From CAZQVA01 sp964596685 (GTDB lineage: Bacteria > Chlamydiota > Chlamydiia > Chlamydiales > VFKH01): a stretch of DNA of 64,000 nt. The position numbers were made by a program, and so were the translations under genes. The notes below the pieces were generated by a model. It was not told where the DNA came from. It saw nothing but the letters and a program-made list of their open reading frames with translations, and ran no database searches. The first letter of the stretch is position 1. Every line of letters begins with the position of its first letter. Positions 1 through 9,747 of this stretch are shown one piece after another. The DNA lies in the NCBI GenBank assembly GCA_964596685.1, contig CAZQVA010000008.1, positions 1 through 64,000 on the forward strand, written 5' to 3'.

Positions 1-24
1 TACCTGAAAAATCGTTGGCGCGCC

Positions 25-3000
25 TTAAAACCAGGGGGGGGGTGTGAGCATGTACAAGATATCGAGTGCTTTTTTTGCAACTTCTACCAAACGTGGATTT
101 GAAGCATTCATTAAAATATAATGGGAAGCTGAAAGAAAGGGAGTTTTTTGGAGCTCCTCAATGGGTGTTTTATGCATCCAACTCAAAACTTTCCCTTCCC
201 AATAGTTAAATAACTCAAGATTATCGCCTCGGTGACTATTCCAAACTGCCTCTTGAATATTTTGCGGTAATTGATCTGGAATTGGAGAGCGAGAAATTGG
301 CACGGCATCTTCAGAGAAATTTTGAGACGTTAAGCGATGTCTTGTGCGTTGAACCTGGAAAGCAGAACCTTCAATATCCATAAGGAAATCGGAGAGATAA
401 TTTGAAAGAAAATTCCACTCATACAAGGCATAAGAACGAAGTTCAGGGCGTTGATATTGGTAAATTTTAAAAATTTTTGCGATTGTCTTTTTAGTATCAT
501 CTCTAGATGGGTTACCCAATACGAGAAGATAGGCTGCGCGCAAGCATACACGTAAAGCAGCAGGTGCTTTAGGTGGATCAAGACAAATCCCTACTAATGG
601 CGCTTGTTCTTTTTCTGTCAAACTTCTATAAAGAATGGTTGCTTCATGCGCAAAAAGGAGTTCTTCTGCTTCATCAATTCTCCCTAAAGATAAAAGCTTA
701 TAAGCCAAATAATAACGCCTAGCGCAAGATAATTCTTGCTTTACGTCGATTGAACATCCCCCTTGTTCCATTGTGTAGAAATAGTGAGTTAACTGTTTTT
801 CAGCCTGAGTGGTGCTACTAAAAATGCTTGGAAGGATGACCTGACGACTTAATGGGTTGTCTTTTTTTTCTAAAACGATCTTTCCTGCACCTTCCATGCC
901 TTGTACATATTGCACTGGAGCTAAGATCCAGGTCGGGTCATTTGTCCAGACAAAATGATTGCTTTGAGAGGTCGTTGTGCGCTGAAATGAGAGCTCATGA
1001 CGAGGAAAGTCGATACGCATTAATCTGCCATCTCTATGGTACCAGGCTTGAGTATGCTTTTGGTCCTCAAAACGGGATAAAGACTGGAAGTTTTTTGATG
1101 CAGGTAGCATTCCAAAGGTATAATCGGTTGCCCGCTCGATAAGCAGATCGTTTTCTATCCGGTATGTGCATTCTAATGTCTGGTGATGGATGCCTCTGAT
1201 TGATTGATGACCATCGATTACAAAGAAATGATGCAAAAACGAGGAAATTGTCTCTACCGACAATAATTGACGCCATTGATGTCCTGTGAAGGGAGCGGTG
1301 ATCCACGCCTGTTGATTTCCGTCGATTTCAACTTGCCATCCTTTTGCCTCATCGCGGATTGTAAAACAGCTCTTTCCTCCCATTTGGTAGGCGCTACATC
1401 TTAGGTGCTCCATCTCTTTTGGCGATGGATAAAGAGGGATTTGATCACAAAACAGGGAGACTAGGGTATTAGGCAGGGGGATATCACTCATCGATACTGC
1501 ATCCAAAAGTCCTTTAGAAAGTCTTCCCGTCACTATTTCAAAGGATTCCTGCTGCTGCAGGTAACGCGATGGTTGCGATGGATCGTGAATAAAATTTTTT
1601 AAGAATGGCAACTGCTGTTCAACAATTGGTCGCCAAATTGCTTCAACAGTGGACTGGGATGCGTTTTTAGTGAGAAGATGGATGTCCTCCTGATACATTG
1701 AAGAGGAGTATTGATTCATTAAATAAAAAAATTCATCCTCTCGTGTTAATGCAGAGATTTGCTGGCAACTACAGATCAAAAAGGCTATAAAATGACTCAA
1801 CAGCGTTTCGTTAGAACCATAGACTTCACGCCATTGGCCATAGGTCATCATTAAGGTTGCATATATTTCTTTAAAATTACAAGAGGCATCATGAGGTATT
1901 TGTGAAAATTTTTTACACCAGGCAACAACTTCATGGATAGTAAAAAGGGGCTCCTTTGTCGCATGGTAATGCCAATGATTAATCACAGAAGAGATACAAA
2001 AAAGATGACCAGCTTCCTGGTAACTGTTCAAAAGAAGTGCCGATTGAATCGCATTAAAGAAAAAATTATACAGATTGCGTTTCAAATAAGGTTGATTTTT
2101 AGAGACTCTCAAAGCCTGGTAAAAAGAATCATGATGGAAAAATAAGCGATGAAAAAACGCCACAGACGCAGGCTGCTTGAATCCGATTTCGTTACCCTTA
2201 AAAAAATTGAGTAAAGTAATGGCTTCCGGCATCTCTTGTGTCATCAATGATCCGAGGGAACGCTTTGCAAAAACCTCGCTCTCCATGTATGGCGCTGAAG
2301 GAACTTGCGTCATCAATGATCCGAGGGAACGCTTTATCAAAGCATCGCCCTCCATGTATAGCGTTGAAGGAATACGTGTTTCATCGCGTTGTGCAAGCCT
2401 AAAGATGCTGCGGTTTAATGCGTTTAAATGTTTCTTGAGCGGTGAAATACCAATGGGCTCTGATTGTGAAGAGTGCTTGATTTTAATGGAGTGTTTATTA
2501 GAGCAAGAATAAGTGATTTTATAGCCTGGACTCTCATTAATTTGTTCATATAGAAGTGGCCCAGGGAGAACATATTGAAAGCTCATGCTTTCAGATTCTT
2601 TTTCAAGGGGATGTTGTCCATGGGCTACTCTCATGATATGAGCAATCAAGTCGCCTATTGGCAATGGAGGGATTCTATGTTTGAGAAAATAAACATCGTT
2701 ATTCTTACATAACAAAAAAGCAGTGAAGGCCTTTTTATCACAAATGCCCTGACGTACACTATCAGCAAAAGCAATAGGCCAATACTCATCCTTAGAGCGT
2801 TCTTTAAGGTCTACTGCAATGATTTTTTGACGCAATGCATCTTGTTGTTCATTGCTAGAGAATTTTAGGTTCAGAAGGATTGTTTGGAGTCTTTGTTTTT
2901 CATTTTCAATTGCTATTTGCTGGGCTTGAAATTCTTCTGTAACCTGCCTTTCAATTGCTTGCCGATGCTCAGCGTAGCTAGGCGCATTCCATGCTTTGAG

Positions 3001-5241
3001 TACGGCTTCTTGAACAAGGGCTGAGCAATGAATGTTAAAGTTTTTCCAATTACTTACCAATTTGGAACGACTTTTTCTGTCTTCAGCATAAGCTTGTATC
3101 TGTGAGCGTAGCATACACCAGGTAGGATCTAAAGTGTGGACGGCATCTAGCAGTTCCAAGTGTGCATTGCCATCAAAAACAGAAGGTAAGTCATCGATCA
3201 TCCTTGTTTCAATTGGCAATTTTCGGAAGACTTCCTCAGTGCTGTATTGAAGGAAAAGCCAAAGTAAATACCTATTATTAGCTAAATCATCTGGCAGAAG
3301 GGTCGATAAATTCGTTAACATTAAACTATTTATTAAAGTACAGAGCGATGAATAGCTCAATTGCAAAGCAGAAGAAGGTGCTGGTTTTAAGCTATCTAAA
3401 GAGGCTAGGTTGTTCCAAATGGGTAGATCGGATGGAAAGCCACGCCGCTTTGTTTGATTTTGCATCTCTTCTAGGATACTATTAAAAAGCGTGGTACCAG
3501 ACGGGCGGCTTCTTTGGAAAGTTAGTTCCTGAAAAGACTTAGTCATGATCATCTGCCAGGATAATAGGCGCGGAGGTAAAACAGCCACTCGCTCATGACC
3601 GAAACTTGGTTTTACAGTAACTGACGATGGAACATTAATCTGTTGATTTTCGGTGATTTTTTCTTCAATTGATCCCGTCCACGCCATTATCTTTAGATCA
3701 ACAAGATGCTCCAGAGAAGCGATCTTCTTGCTACATTCACTAATATGATGCAAATAACGTGCAGAAAAATGGGAAGAAGTTAGATGAGGAGCATATTGTT
3801 CTGTTTTCAGCCACGAGGTGCTGACCTTGCGCATGATCATTTTTAAAACATTAATAGCGCCTGTAATCTGAGGATCAAATGCACCAGAAGCATCTTCTTG
3901 ATGCTTTAGGATCTCACATTCTCTATCCAGAATTCTTTCAAGTTTCCCCAAAAGATACAGGTGAAAATGAGCTTTAAATTTGCCATAATCATTTTTGCCT
4001 AAACTAGCTAAAAGAAAATGATGAAAACTGCGGTAGGCACAAGTTCCAGCAAGCTGTCTTCTTGCAAAAGGCAAATTCTCTTCAGCGGACCCACCTAGCG
4101 AATCAAAGAGTTGCTCATAAAGAAACGTAGAGCGTTGATCGGATCCCTTTGGAAGAGAGTCGTAATACCCGCTTTCGCGTGTTAAATCGCTAGCAAACTT
4201 TTGGAGTGCAGGAAAAAACAATCCATTGAATAGGACTTTCTCGTCAATGTCTTTGCGTCCTACTGATGTGGAAAATTTTAGTCTTTCTGCGACCCTCATT
4301 GTAGTATGATAGCGACCTATTCCTTCACCTGAATTGTGAATTCTAAAAATATATTTTTTACCCTCCTGCACTATTTCTAAAATAACAGCATGGCTCTTCC
4401 ATCCCGCTATGAATAAAACTCGTTGATTCTCGTTGAGTAATTTCCGAACTTTATCCTCCAGCTGATGCGGATCTTCTGATTTTAGATCGATGATATTTTT
4501 AAAAAGTGTCGAGAGGGAAGTTTGCTGTGGTAAAGTATGGGGATAGGTGCAAAAAAAGGTTTCTAATAGACGTGCAAAGGTTATGCCATACCAACCCTCC
4601 CACTCAGATTCTTTAATAAAAGTATCTCCAAAAATTAATACAAGCGGCCGAATGGCTTCTTTAAAATGTACTTCGTGCAAAGGTTCTTCATCTTTTTGAA
4701 GAAAGATTTGCATCTCTTTTGTAATCTCTTTAATTTGCGAGGGGTTATTCTCTAGGTGCTTTTCAAGTAGGATTTTTAAAGAAGCGTTATCACCATTTGC
4801 TATAGAAAAAAGAATCTTTTTTCTATTTTCAGTCGTTTCTTTACCTAACACTTGTTCAAGAATCTTTTTTTGCTTCTTTTGTAGAAAACTGAGTAAAGTA
4901 TCGATTGATACACTTTCTTGAGGATTTCGTTTGTGATGCACGTATTCAGCCACTTTAGTAACGACATCAAGGATGTGAGAAGGAGGTTCCGGTGCAAGTC
5001 TTGTCAAATCTACTGCTTGATCAATATCAAGCGGTGAGCGATGAAAAATTTTTAAAATCGGATTCAAAAAAGCAAGGGTGCGTCCCAAAAGAGAGCGTTT
5101 TTCGACTAAACGTACTTTTCCAAAAAGTGTGATGAGAAAAAGATCGGTAACCTTGCAGTGCTTCTTTTCGATTAAATGATTAATGTCTTGCGATAGTCTG
5201 CTGAGCACCTGTTGAGATGCGTTGCGATCACCAATATGCAC
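25..5241 (-). CDS. Very large orphan protein (1738 aa)
   Basis: I do not recognise this gene as a named family. It starts at a GTG preceded by GAGGAG about eight bases upstream and reads uninterrupted for 1738 codons. No signal peptide or clear membrane segment is seen, so a cytoplasmic or secreted-effector location is possible. Two short motifs stand out: GWKSHAVILEI near residue 280, followed by FRIHNSGEGIGRYH, and QLAGTCAYRSFHHFL near residue 400. A His and a Cys in such conserved-looking settings could belong to a cysteine-protease-like site, but this is inference. Around residues 955-1000 a 23-residue unit ending KRSLGSLMTQ occurs twice in tandem, mirrored by a 69-bp DNA repeat. The middle is rich in Gln/Glu and probably helical. 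It is divergent from the efflux operon to its right. Real gene: sure; function: unknown. Confidence 0.85.
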   Translation of the reverse strand: MHIGDRNASQQVLSRLSQDINHLIEKKHCKVTDLFLITLFGKVRLVEKRSLLGRTLAFLNPILKIFHRSPLDIDQAVDLTRLAPEPPSHILDVVTKVAEYVHHKRNPQESVSIDTLLSFLQKKQKKILEQVLGKETTENRKKILFSIANGDNASLKILLEKHLENNPSQIKEITKEMQIFLQKDEEPLHEVHFKEAIRPLVLIFGDTFIKESEWEGWYGITFARLLETFFCTYPHTLPQQTSLSTLFKNIIDLKSEDPHQLEDKVRKLLNENQRVLFIAGWKSHAVILEIVQEGKKYIFRIHNSGEGIGRYHTTMRVAERLKFSTSVGRKDIDEKVLFNGLFFPALQKFASDLTRESGYYDSLPKGSDQRSTFLYEQLFDSLGGSAEENLPFARRQLAGTCAYRSFHHFLLASLGKNDYGKFKAHFHLYLLGKLERILDRECEILKHQEDASGAFDPQITGAINVLKMIMRKVSTSWLKTEQYAPHLTSSHFSARYLHHISECSKKIASLEHLVDLKIMAWTGSIEEKITENQQINVPSSVTVKPSFGHERVAVLPPRLLSWQMIMTKSFQELTFQRSRPSGTTLFNSILEEMQNQTKRRGFPSDLPIWNNLASLDSLKPAPSSALQLSYSSLCTLINSLMLTNLSTLLPDDLANNRYLLWLFLQYSTEEVFRKLPIETRMIDDLPSVFDGNAHLELLDAVHTLDPTWCMLRSQIQAYAEDRKSRSKLVSNWKNFNIHCSALVQEAVLKAWNAPSYAEHRQAIERQVTEEFQAQQIAIENEKQRLQTILLNLKFSSNEQQDALRQKIIAVDLKERSKDEYWPIAFADSVRQGICDKKAFTAFLLCKNNDVYFLKHRIPPLPIGDLIAHIMRVAHGQHPLEKESESMSFQYVLPGPLLYEQINESPGYKITYSCSNKHSIKIKHSSQSEPIGISPLKKHLNALNRSIFRLAQRDETRIPSTLYMEGDALIKRSLGSLMTQVPSAPYMESEVFAKRSLGSLMTQEMPEAITLLNFFKGNEIGFKQPASVAFFHRLFFHHDSFYQALRVSKNQPYLKRNLYNFFFNAIQSALLLNSYQEAGHLFCISSVINHWHYHATKEPLFTIHEVVAWCKKFSQIPHDASCNFKEIYATLMMTYGQWREVYGSNETLLSHFIAFLICSCQQISALTREDEFFYLMNQYSSSMYQEDIHLLTKNASQSTVEAIWRPIVEQQLPFLKNFIHDPSQPSRYLQQQESFEIVTGRLSKGLLDAVSMSDIPLPNTLVSLFCDQIPLYPSPKEMEHLRCSAYQMGGKSCFTIRDEAKGWQVEIDGNQQAWITAPFTGHQWRQLLSVETISSFLHHFFVIDGHQSIRGIHHQTLECTYRIENDLLIERATDYTFGMLPASKNFQSLSRFEDQKHTQAWYHRDGRLMRIDFPRHELSFQRTTTSQSNHFVWTNDPTWILAPVQYVQGMEGAGKIVLEKKDNPLSRQVILPSIFSSTTQAEKQLTHYFYTMEQGGCSIDVKQELSCARRYYLAYKLLSLGRIDEAEELLFAHEATILYRSLTEKEQAPLVGICLDPPKAPAALRVCLRAAYLLVLGNPSRDDTKKTIAKIFKIYQYQRPELRSYALYEWNFLSNYLSDFLMDIEGSAFQVQRTRHRLTSQNFSEDAVPISRSPIPDQLPQNIQEAVWNSHRGDNLELFNYWEGKVLSWMHKTPIEELQKTPFLSASHYILMNASNPRLVEVAKKALDILYMLTPPPWF
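2240..2377. repeat. 69-bp tandem in-frame repeat inside the giant gene
   Basis: Two adjacent 69-bp units begin at 2240 and 2309. The first 27 bases are identical and the rest are similar. The unit is 23 codons, so the duplication kept the frame and added one copy of a segment ending KRSLGSLMTQ to the encoded protein. Confidence 0.85.
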
Positions 5242-5347
5242 GTTTATCTCCTCTCTTTACGTTGTTTATGTATATCAAAAAAATGAATAAGGGACATTAT
5301 TGAAATCGACAGTTGGTGCAAAAGACAATTTTTAGTTTAATAGGGGG

Positions 5348-6835
5348 ATGCTCAGAAAAATCTGTTTGCTCTCTGTGTTTTTAGCTGTTGTATCTTGGGG
5401 ATGCAATTTGTCGATGTCCAAAAGGCAGCAACAGCGCTCTATCGCTCCACCGGTATCGTTGGAAACAAGCCGCTTTCAAGGGATCCATAGTGGTGTCTTT
5501 TATGCAGGAGAGTGGCCATGTCGGAACTGGTGGGAAATCTTTTGCGATGAAGAACTCAATTGTATTGTTGAGAATGTATTACAGAAGAACCCCTCCATGC
5601 AGCAAGTGCTTTATCAAGTCGAGGCTGTCAAGCAACAGGCAATCATTGTACGTTCAAAACTCTTTCCTTTAGTGTTTTTTGATGGTGAGGTCACCCATCT
5701 TTATTCCAGTAAGTATGGTCTTTATCGCGCTTTAGACCCAGGGTTTCCACGCAGCGCGAGTTTACAAAATTTAGGACTCTCTTTCACCTATGATTTTGAT
5801 TTCTGGCATAAGAATCGTAATCTTTTTTATGCTGCTATTGGTCGAGAAAGGGCGCTTATGGCTGAGAGCGAGGGTGTGAGGTTATCCTTAAGCGTCGCTG
5901 CTGTCCAGGGGTATTTTGCTCTATCGGCTGACCTTTTAAGAGAAAAACTCCTTAAAGAGTTGCTTTGTGTCACGATCAAGATAGAAAAATTAATAGAGGG
6001 TAAGAAGAAAGGGGCCCTACTTTCTTCTCTCGAAGTATTACAAGCGAAGGAAGAGAGCGCTTTTGCTCATGAGGCAGTTGATGAGATCCGAGGACAGATT
6101 GCTGTCGATAGGCATTTAATCAATGTATTGATGGCGCGCTCTCCCGACTGTCCCATCTGTCCCGATCAACCCTTTGAACCTCTCAATCAACGCATTGCCT
6201 TACCTTGTAACTTGTCATCTGATTTACTAGCACGTCGTCCCGATCTAATGGCGCAAATTTGGCGTGTTCAAGCATTAGCCCACGAAGTAGGAGCTGCACG
6301 TGCAGATTTTTATCCCGATATCAATTTAGCGGGATTTGTTGGTTTTGAAAATACAGGTTCCAATCTGGCTCGTCTCTTTTGGGGCGGGAGTTTTACGTAT
6401 GGCATAACACCTGCTTTTAACCTCCCTATTTTTACTGCAGGTGCAATTCAAGCCAATGTACAAAATCGCTATGCAGATTTTGAATCTGCTTCATTCGCTT
6501 ATAATGATCTGCTCTTAAAGAGTGCGCAAGAGGTTGCTGACTTTATCGCTTTAGCGCGCGCTATCGAAAGACAAGTGCAGGCGCAAATGCAGCTTGTTGC
6601 CTATGCAACTAAGCGGGTGGCACTCATAAGAGCGCGTCTTAACAGCGGACTCGATAGCCAACTCAATGTTCTATTCGAAGAACAAAGTTTGTTAGAAAAA
6701 AAAATACAACTTGTCACTCTTCAGTATAGTCAGTATCTTGTGGTAGTTAAGTTAATTAAAGCACTTGGAGGCGGCTATCATGTCGATTGTGTTCCTCTCG
6801 TTGCCAATACCAATGCGTTAAATGTGAATGGATAG
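5348..6835 (+). CDS. Outer-membrane efflux lipoprotein (NodT/TolC family)
   Basis: This is the outer-membrane channel of a tripartite drug-efflux system. The N-terminus is a lipoprotein signal with the lipobox VSWGC (Cys about residue 19). The body has the family's WWEIFCDEELN motif near residue 60 and the repeated coiled-coil barrel pattern, including LARRPDLMAQIWRVQA followed by ARADFYPDINLAGF. The 495-residue length is normal for NodT-type lipoproteins. The start codon directly abuts a GGGGG run, an unusually short spacing, but the lipoprotein signal fixes the start. The HlyD-type adaptor gene begins six bases downstream and the MFS pump follows, so the three are very probably one operon. 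Substrate unknown. Confidence 0.92.
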   Translation: MLRKICLLSVFLAVVSWGCNLSMSKRQQQRSIAPPVSLETSRFQGIHSGVFYAGEWPCRNWWEIFCDEELNCIVENVLQKNPSMQQVLYQVEAVKQQAIIVRSKLFPLVFFDGEVTHLYSSKYGLYRALDPGFPRSASLQNLGLSFTYDFDFWHKNRNLFYAAIGRERALMAESEGVRLSLSVAAVQGYFALSADLLREKLLKELLCVTIKIEKLIEGKKKGALLSSLEVLQAKEESAFAHEAVDEIRGQIAVDRHLINVLMARSPDCPICPDQPFEPLNQRIALPCNLSSDLLARRPDLMAQIWRVQALAHEVGAARADFYPDINLAGFVGFENTGSNLARLFWGGSFTYGITPAFNLPIFTAGAIQANVQNRYADFESASFAYNDLLLKSAQEVADFIALARAIERQVQAQMQLVAYATKRVALIRARLNSGLDSQLNVLFEEQSLLEKKIQLVTLQYSQYLVVVKLIKALGGGYHVDCVPLVANTNALNVNG

Positions 6836-6841
6836 AAGAGA

Positions 6842-8110
6842 ATGACAGAAGAAAAGGCTTTGAAGAAACGTCGTTCGGTTGTGTGGTACTGGATAGGGGT
6901 CGCTCTTTTGCTTCTTGCTTTTTTTCTTTACTGGTTGCTTTATTGGCGTTTTATCGAATACACCAATGATGCCTATGTGGAGGGCAACCTCGTCGTATTG
7001 ACCCCTCTGAAAAAGGGATTTGTCAAGGCAATTCATACGGATGATACTTTTTTGGTCAAGAAAGGGGAGTTGGTAATCGAGCTCGATACAACTGACGCTG
7101 ATATTGCTCTTGCGCATGCTCAAGCTAATTTAGGTAATGCCGTGCGCGATGTAGCACAGCGAGTGCACCAGACGTATCGTTGGCGCAGCGCTATTGAGAC
7201 ACAACATGCAGAACTCATTCGTACGACGCAGGACTATCTCCACCGTTTTAGTGTGCTTGATGAAGAAGCTGTTTCTTTAGAGGATTTTGAACATTCCGTT
7301 GCCTCTCTTCACTCGACTTTTAGCAATTTGATGAGTTCACAGGCTCTATTTGAGCAAGAGCGCTCAACATTGCAGGGGACATCAATCATTGACCATCCAA
7401 CCGTGCAAGCACACGCACAAACTTTGCGCAATACTTGGGTGCAGCGTTACCGTTGTAATGTCTATGCGCCTGTTGAAGGGTTGGTCGCCCAGAGAAATGT
7501 GCAAGTGGGGATGTGGCTCGATGAAGGAAGTGCTATGATGGCAATCATTCCTCTCGATCAGATATGGGTCAATGCAAATTATAAAGAGACCCAGATGTCA
7601 AATATTAGATTAGGCCAATCCGTGGAGGTGACTTCAGACTATTGGGGGTCAGATGTACATTATCGCGGTACCGTTGTAGGGCTTCCTGGGGGTGCGGGAA
7701 ATGCTTTTACCTTGTTGCCGCCATCAAATTTATCAGGGAACTGGATCAAAATTGTGCAACGTTTGCCTGTGCGCGTTGCTTTGCATCCTGACGACCTTCT
7801 CAAATATCCTTTGCGTGTAGGGCTCTCTATGGAAGCGAGGGTGGATATCCGCACGACAGATGGATTAATCGTCCCTCATGACAATCAAAACGCTCCTTAT
7901 TATCATACACCTATTTTTGCTAAAGAAGAAGAAGGGGTAGATGAGCTATTTAGAGAGATTTTTTTTCAGAACCTCGATCCTTCACTCATGCATTTTGCAG
8001 AGAATCCTATTGTCATCGAGATGCCAGCTATTAACGCAGATCTTGTTAATTTAGCTAAAGATCTTTTAGAAAAGAGCCGTCACTGGACCCCAACAACGTA
8101 TGGAAACTAA
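6842..8110 (+). CDS. HlyD/EmrA-family membrane-fusion protein
   Basis: Periplasmic adaptor of the efflux system. A Lys/Arg-rich N-terminus is followed by one membrane anchor (about residues 14-36), then the EmrA-like YTNDAYVEGNLV motif and the split biotinyl-lipoyl domain (GFVKAIHTDDTFLVKKGELV; later VYAPVEGLVAQRNVQVG). The family beta-barrel segment IWVNANYKETQMSNIRLGQ is clear. Length (422 aa) is slightly above E. coli EmrA (390), with a C-terminal extension of about 60 residues after the barrel that I do not recognise. The end overlaps the next gene by 11 bases, suggesting translational coupling to the pump. Its partner channel is the preceding lipoprotein. Confidence 0.93.
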   Translation: MTEEKALKKRRSVVWYWIGVALLLLAFFLYWLLYWRFIEYTNDAYVEGNLVVLTPLKKGFVKAIHTDDTFLVKKGELVIELDTTDADIALAHAQANLGNAVRDVAQRVHQTYRWRSAIETQHAELIRTTQDYLHRFSVLDEEAVSLEDFEHSVASLHSTFSNLMSSQALFEQERSTLQGTSIIDHPTVQAHAQTLRNTWVQRYRCNVYAPVEGLVAQRNVQVGMWLDEGSAMMAIIPLDQIWVNANYKETQMSNIRLGQSVEVTSDYWGSDVHYRGTVVGLPGGAGNAFTLLPPSNLSGNWIKIVQRLPVRVALHPDDLLKYPLRVGLSMEARVDIRTTDGLIVPHDNQNAPYYHTPIFAKEEEGVDELFREIFFQNLDPSLMHFAENPIVIEMPAINADLVNLAKDLLEKSRHWTPTTYGN

Positions 8111-9578
8111 AGTCAGTTCTTATTGTCGCTCGGCAATGCTGGCCTTCTATGCGATTCTGTTTATCATCAGCGCTAGTTTCACGACAACAATGATTTCAGG
8201 GATCTATATTGTCAGTGATCTTGGAGGAGATACTGAATTATCTTTCTATGCGGTTGTCTTCTTTGGATTAGGCATGGTGATAAGCTTACCACTCGCCTTA
8301 AGAATGGGACAATGGTGGGGGGCGAAAAGGGCAATTTATTACGCGCTTTTTCTCTATCTTTTTGCTTGTAGTATTTGTGCGCTTGCAAAGACTTGGGAGA
8401 TTTTTCTCTTTGGGCGCCTTCTTCAGGGGATTGCATTGGGCCCTTTGATTGAGATACTGTATGTTATCTTACCGCTCACTCCACATGTGATCAGAAGGCG
8501 CGCCTCTCTTCTCGTTGCTAGCCCTCTTTTTGGAGCTTGTTTTGCGGGAGTGGCCGCATATCTTTACCACTGGCAGTGGATTTTCTACGTTGACATTATC
8601 TATGTTATTATTGTGATGGGATTGCTGCTTCCCCATAAGATACAGGCGGTTTTCAAAGTATGCGCATTAGATGTGCAGGAATATGTGAGCTATGGTTTAG
8701 CGGTGCTTTGTCTTGGCTATGCCATGACAGTTGCCCAGGAGCTAGATTGGTATCGTTCTTGGTTGGTTGTCGCTGCAGTTGTGATTGGAAGCGTTTCTCT
8801 AGGCCATCTCATTATTAGAAAGTCTAATACACCCATTTTTGAATGGCGCATACTAAAGGATTTTCTTCTTGTTGCCCGTTTAGTCAATCTTGCTGTTTGC
8901 TATTTCATTTACTTTGGCATTGTAGTGCTTACCGCATTGTGGCTCAGCCTTTATGTGAGTTATTCGCCCTTATGGATCGTCTATCTGCTTTTTGGTATGG
9001 GACTTGCCACAATCATCCCTCATTTTTTGGCTGCTGAAAAGCACGTTTTTAAGTTGCGATGCCTGCTGATGATCAGTTTAGTGGTACTTGCTTGGGCATG
9101 TTTTTATGAGTCGACATTTAGTGAATATGTAGATTTCAATCGACTTTTTCTTGCGCGCTTTTTGGGTGGGGTTGCTCTGGCAACATTTTTGCCGGCTCTA
9201 TTGAATTTGATTATGAGTCGCTTTCAAGGAGAAGATGCCCCGCATGTAATGCAATTTTTTTATTCTGCTCGTCTTCTCGGGTGCGTTATAGGGGTGAGTG
9301 TTTTTGCTATCATGTGGTACCGAAGAAAGATATTCTATTATGACCGTTTAGGTGGTGCTATCAATGAATTTTCTACTTTAACAAAAGAATTTTTTATACG
9401 AGGCAAGGAGTTTGCCTTCACTCCAGGACAAACGGCGGCAGAATTAAGCGATCAGATGTTGCGCCAGGCAACGACATTGGGATTAAATGACTGCTTCTAC
9501 TTAATGGGTTGGATTGTCGTGTTTTTTTGCGTTTTTGATGCTTTTATTTGGCTGTGGCAAAGTCGTTTAAAGAACTAG
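8100..9578 (+). CDS. MFS multidrug exporter, DHA2/EmrB-like
   Basis: Inner-membrane pump of the tripartite system. Hydrophobic segments run throughout the 492 residues, consistent with the 14-helix DHA2 subfamily. The region FLFGRLLQGIALGPLIE (about residues 103-119) corresponds to the family's R-x-x-Q-G-x-G motif C area. The N-terminus shows the EmrB-like TTTMISGIYIVSDLGG stretch. A long non-hydrophobic loop near residues 420-460 precedes the last helix. Expected to be drug/proton antiport; the substrate cannot be read from sequence. The start overlaps the adaptor gene and the stop lies eight bases before a palindromic miniature element. Confidence 0.9.
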   Translation: METKVSSYCRSAMLAFYAILFIISASFTTTMISGIYIVSDLGGDTELSFYAVVFFGLGMVISLPLALRMGQWWGAKRAIYYALFLYLFACSICALAKTWEIFLFGRLLQGIALGPLIEILYVILPLTPHVIRRRASLLVASPLFGACFAGVAAYLYHWQWIFYVDIIYVIIVMGLLLPHKIQAVFKVCALDVQEYVSYGLAVLCLGYAMTVAQELDWYRSWLVVAAVVIGSVSLGHLIIRKSNTPIFEWRILKDFLLVARLVNLAVCYFIYFGIVVLTALWLSLYVSYSPLWIVYLLFGMGLATIIPHFLAAEKHVFKLRCLLMISLVVLAWACFYESTFSEYVDFNRLFLARFLGGVALATFLPALLNLIMSRFQGEDAPHVMQFFYSARLLGCVIGVSVFAIMWYRRKIFYYDRLGGAINEFSTLTKEFFIRGKEFAFTPGQTAAELSDQMLRQATTLGLNDCFYLMGWIVVFFCVFDAFIWLWQSRLKN

Positions 9579-9585
9579 TATCTGA

Positions 9586-9747
9586 CTGGACTTTAGACAA
9601 AATCTAATATTTTTACAGGGATAGCTCTAGAGCATCTTTAAGGTGGTGCATCATCGCGAATAGCTAAAGCTATGCACGATGACACCCCACCTCAAATCTA
9701 CCCTGGATCTACCGCTTTAAAAATATTAGATTTTGTCTAAAGTCCAG
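9586..9747. mobile_element. 162-bp miniature inverted-repeat element (family A)
   Basis: The two ends are a perfect 30-bp inverted repeat (9586-9615 and 9718-9747) beginning CTGGACTTTAGACAAAATCT. The interior is also largely self-complementary (AGGTGG / CCACCT; CGAATAGCT / AGCTAT). There is no ORF, so it is a non-autonomous MITE-like element or a large RNA-hairpin repeat. The right arm supplies the last codons (S-G-L) and the TAG stop of plsX. It lies between convergent genes and could act as a bidirectional terminator. Sequences resembling the CTGGACTTT tip occur at 25068, 48722 and 63363. Confidence 0.8.
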
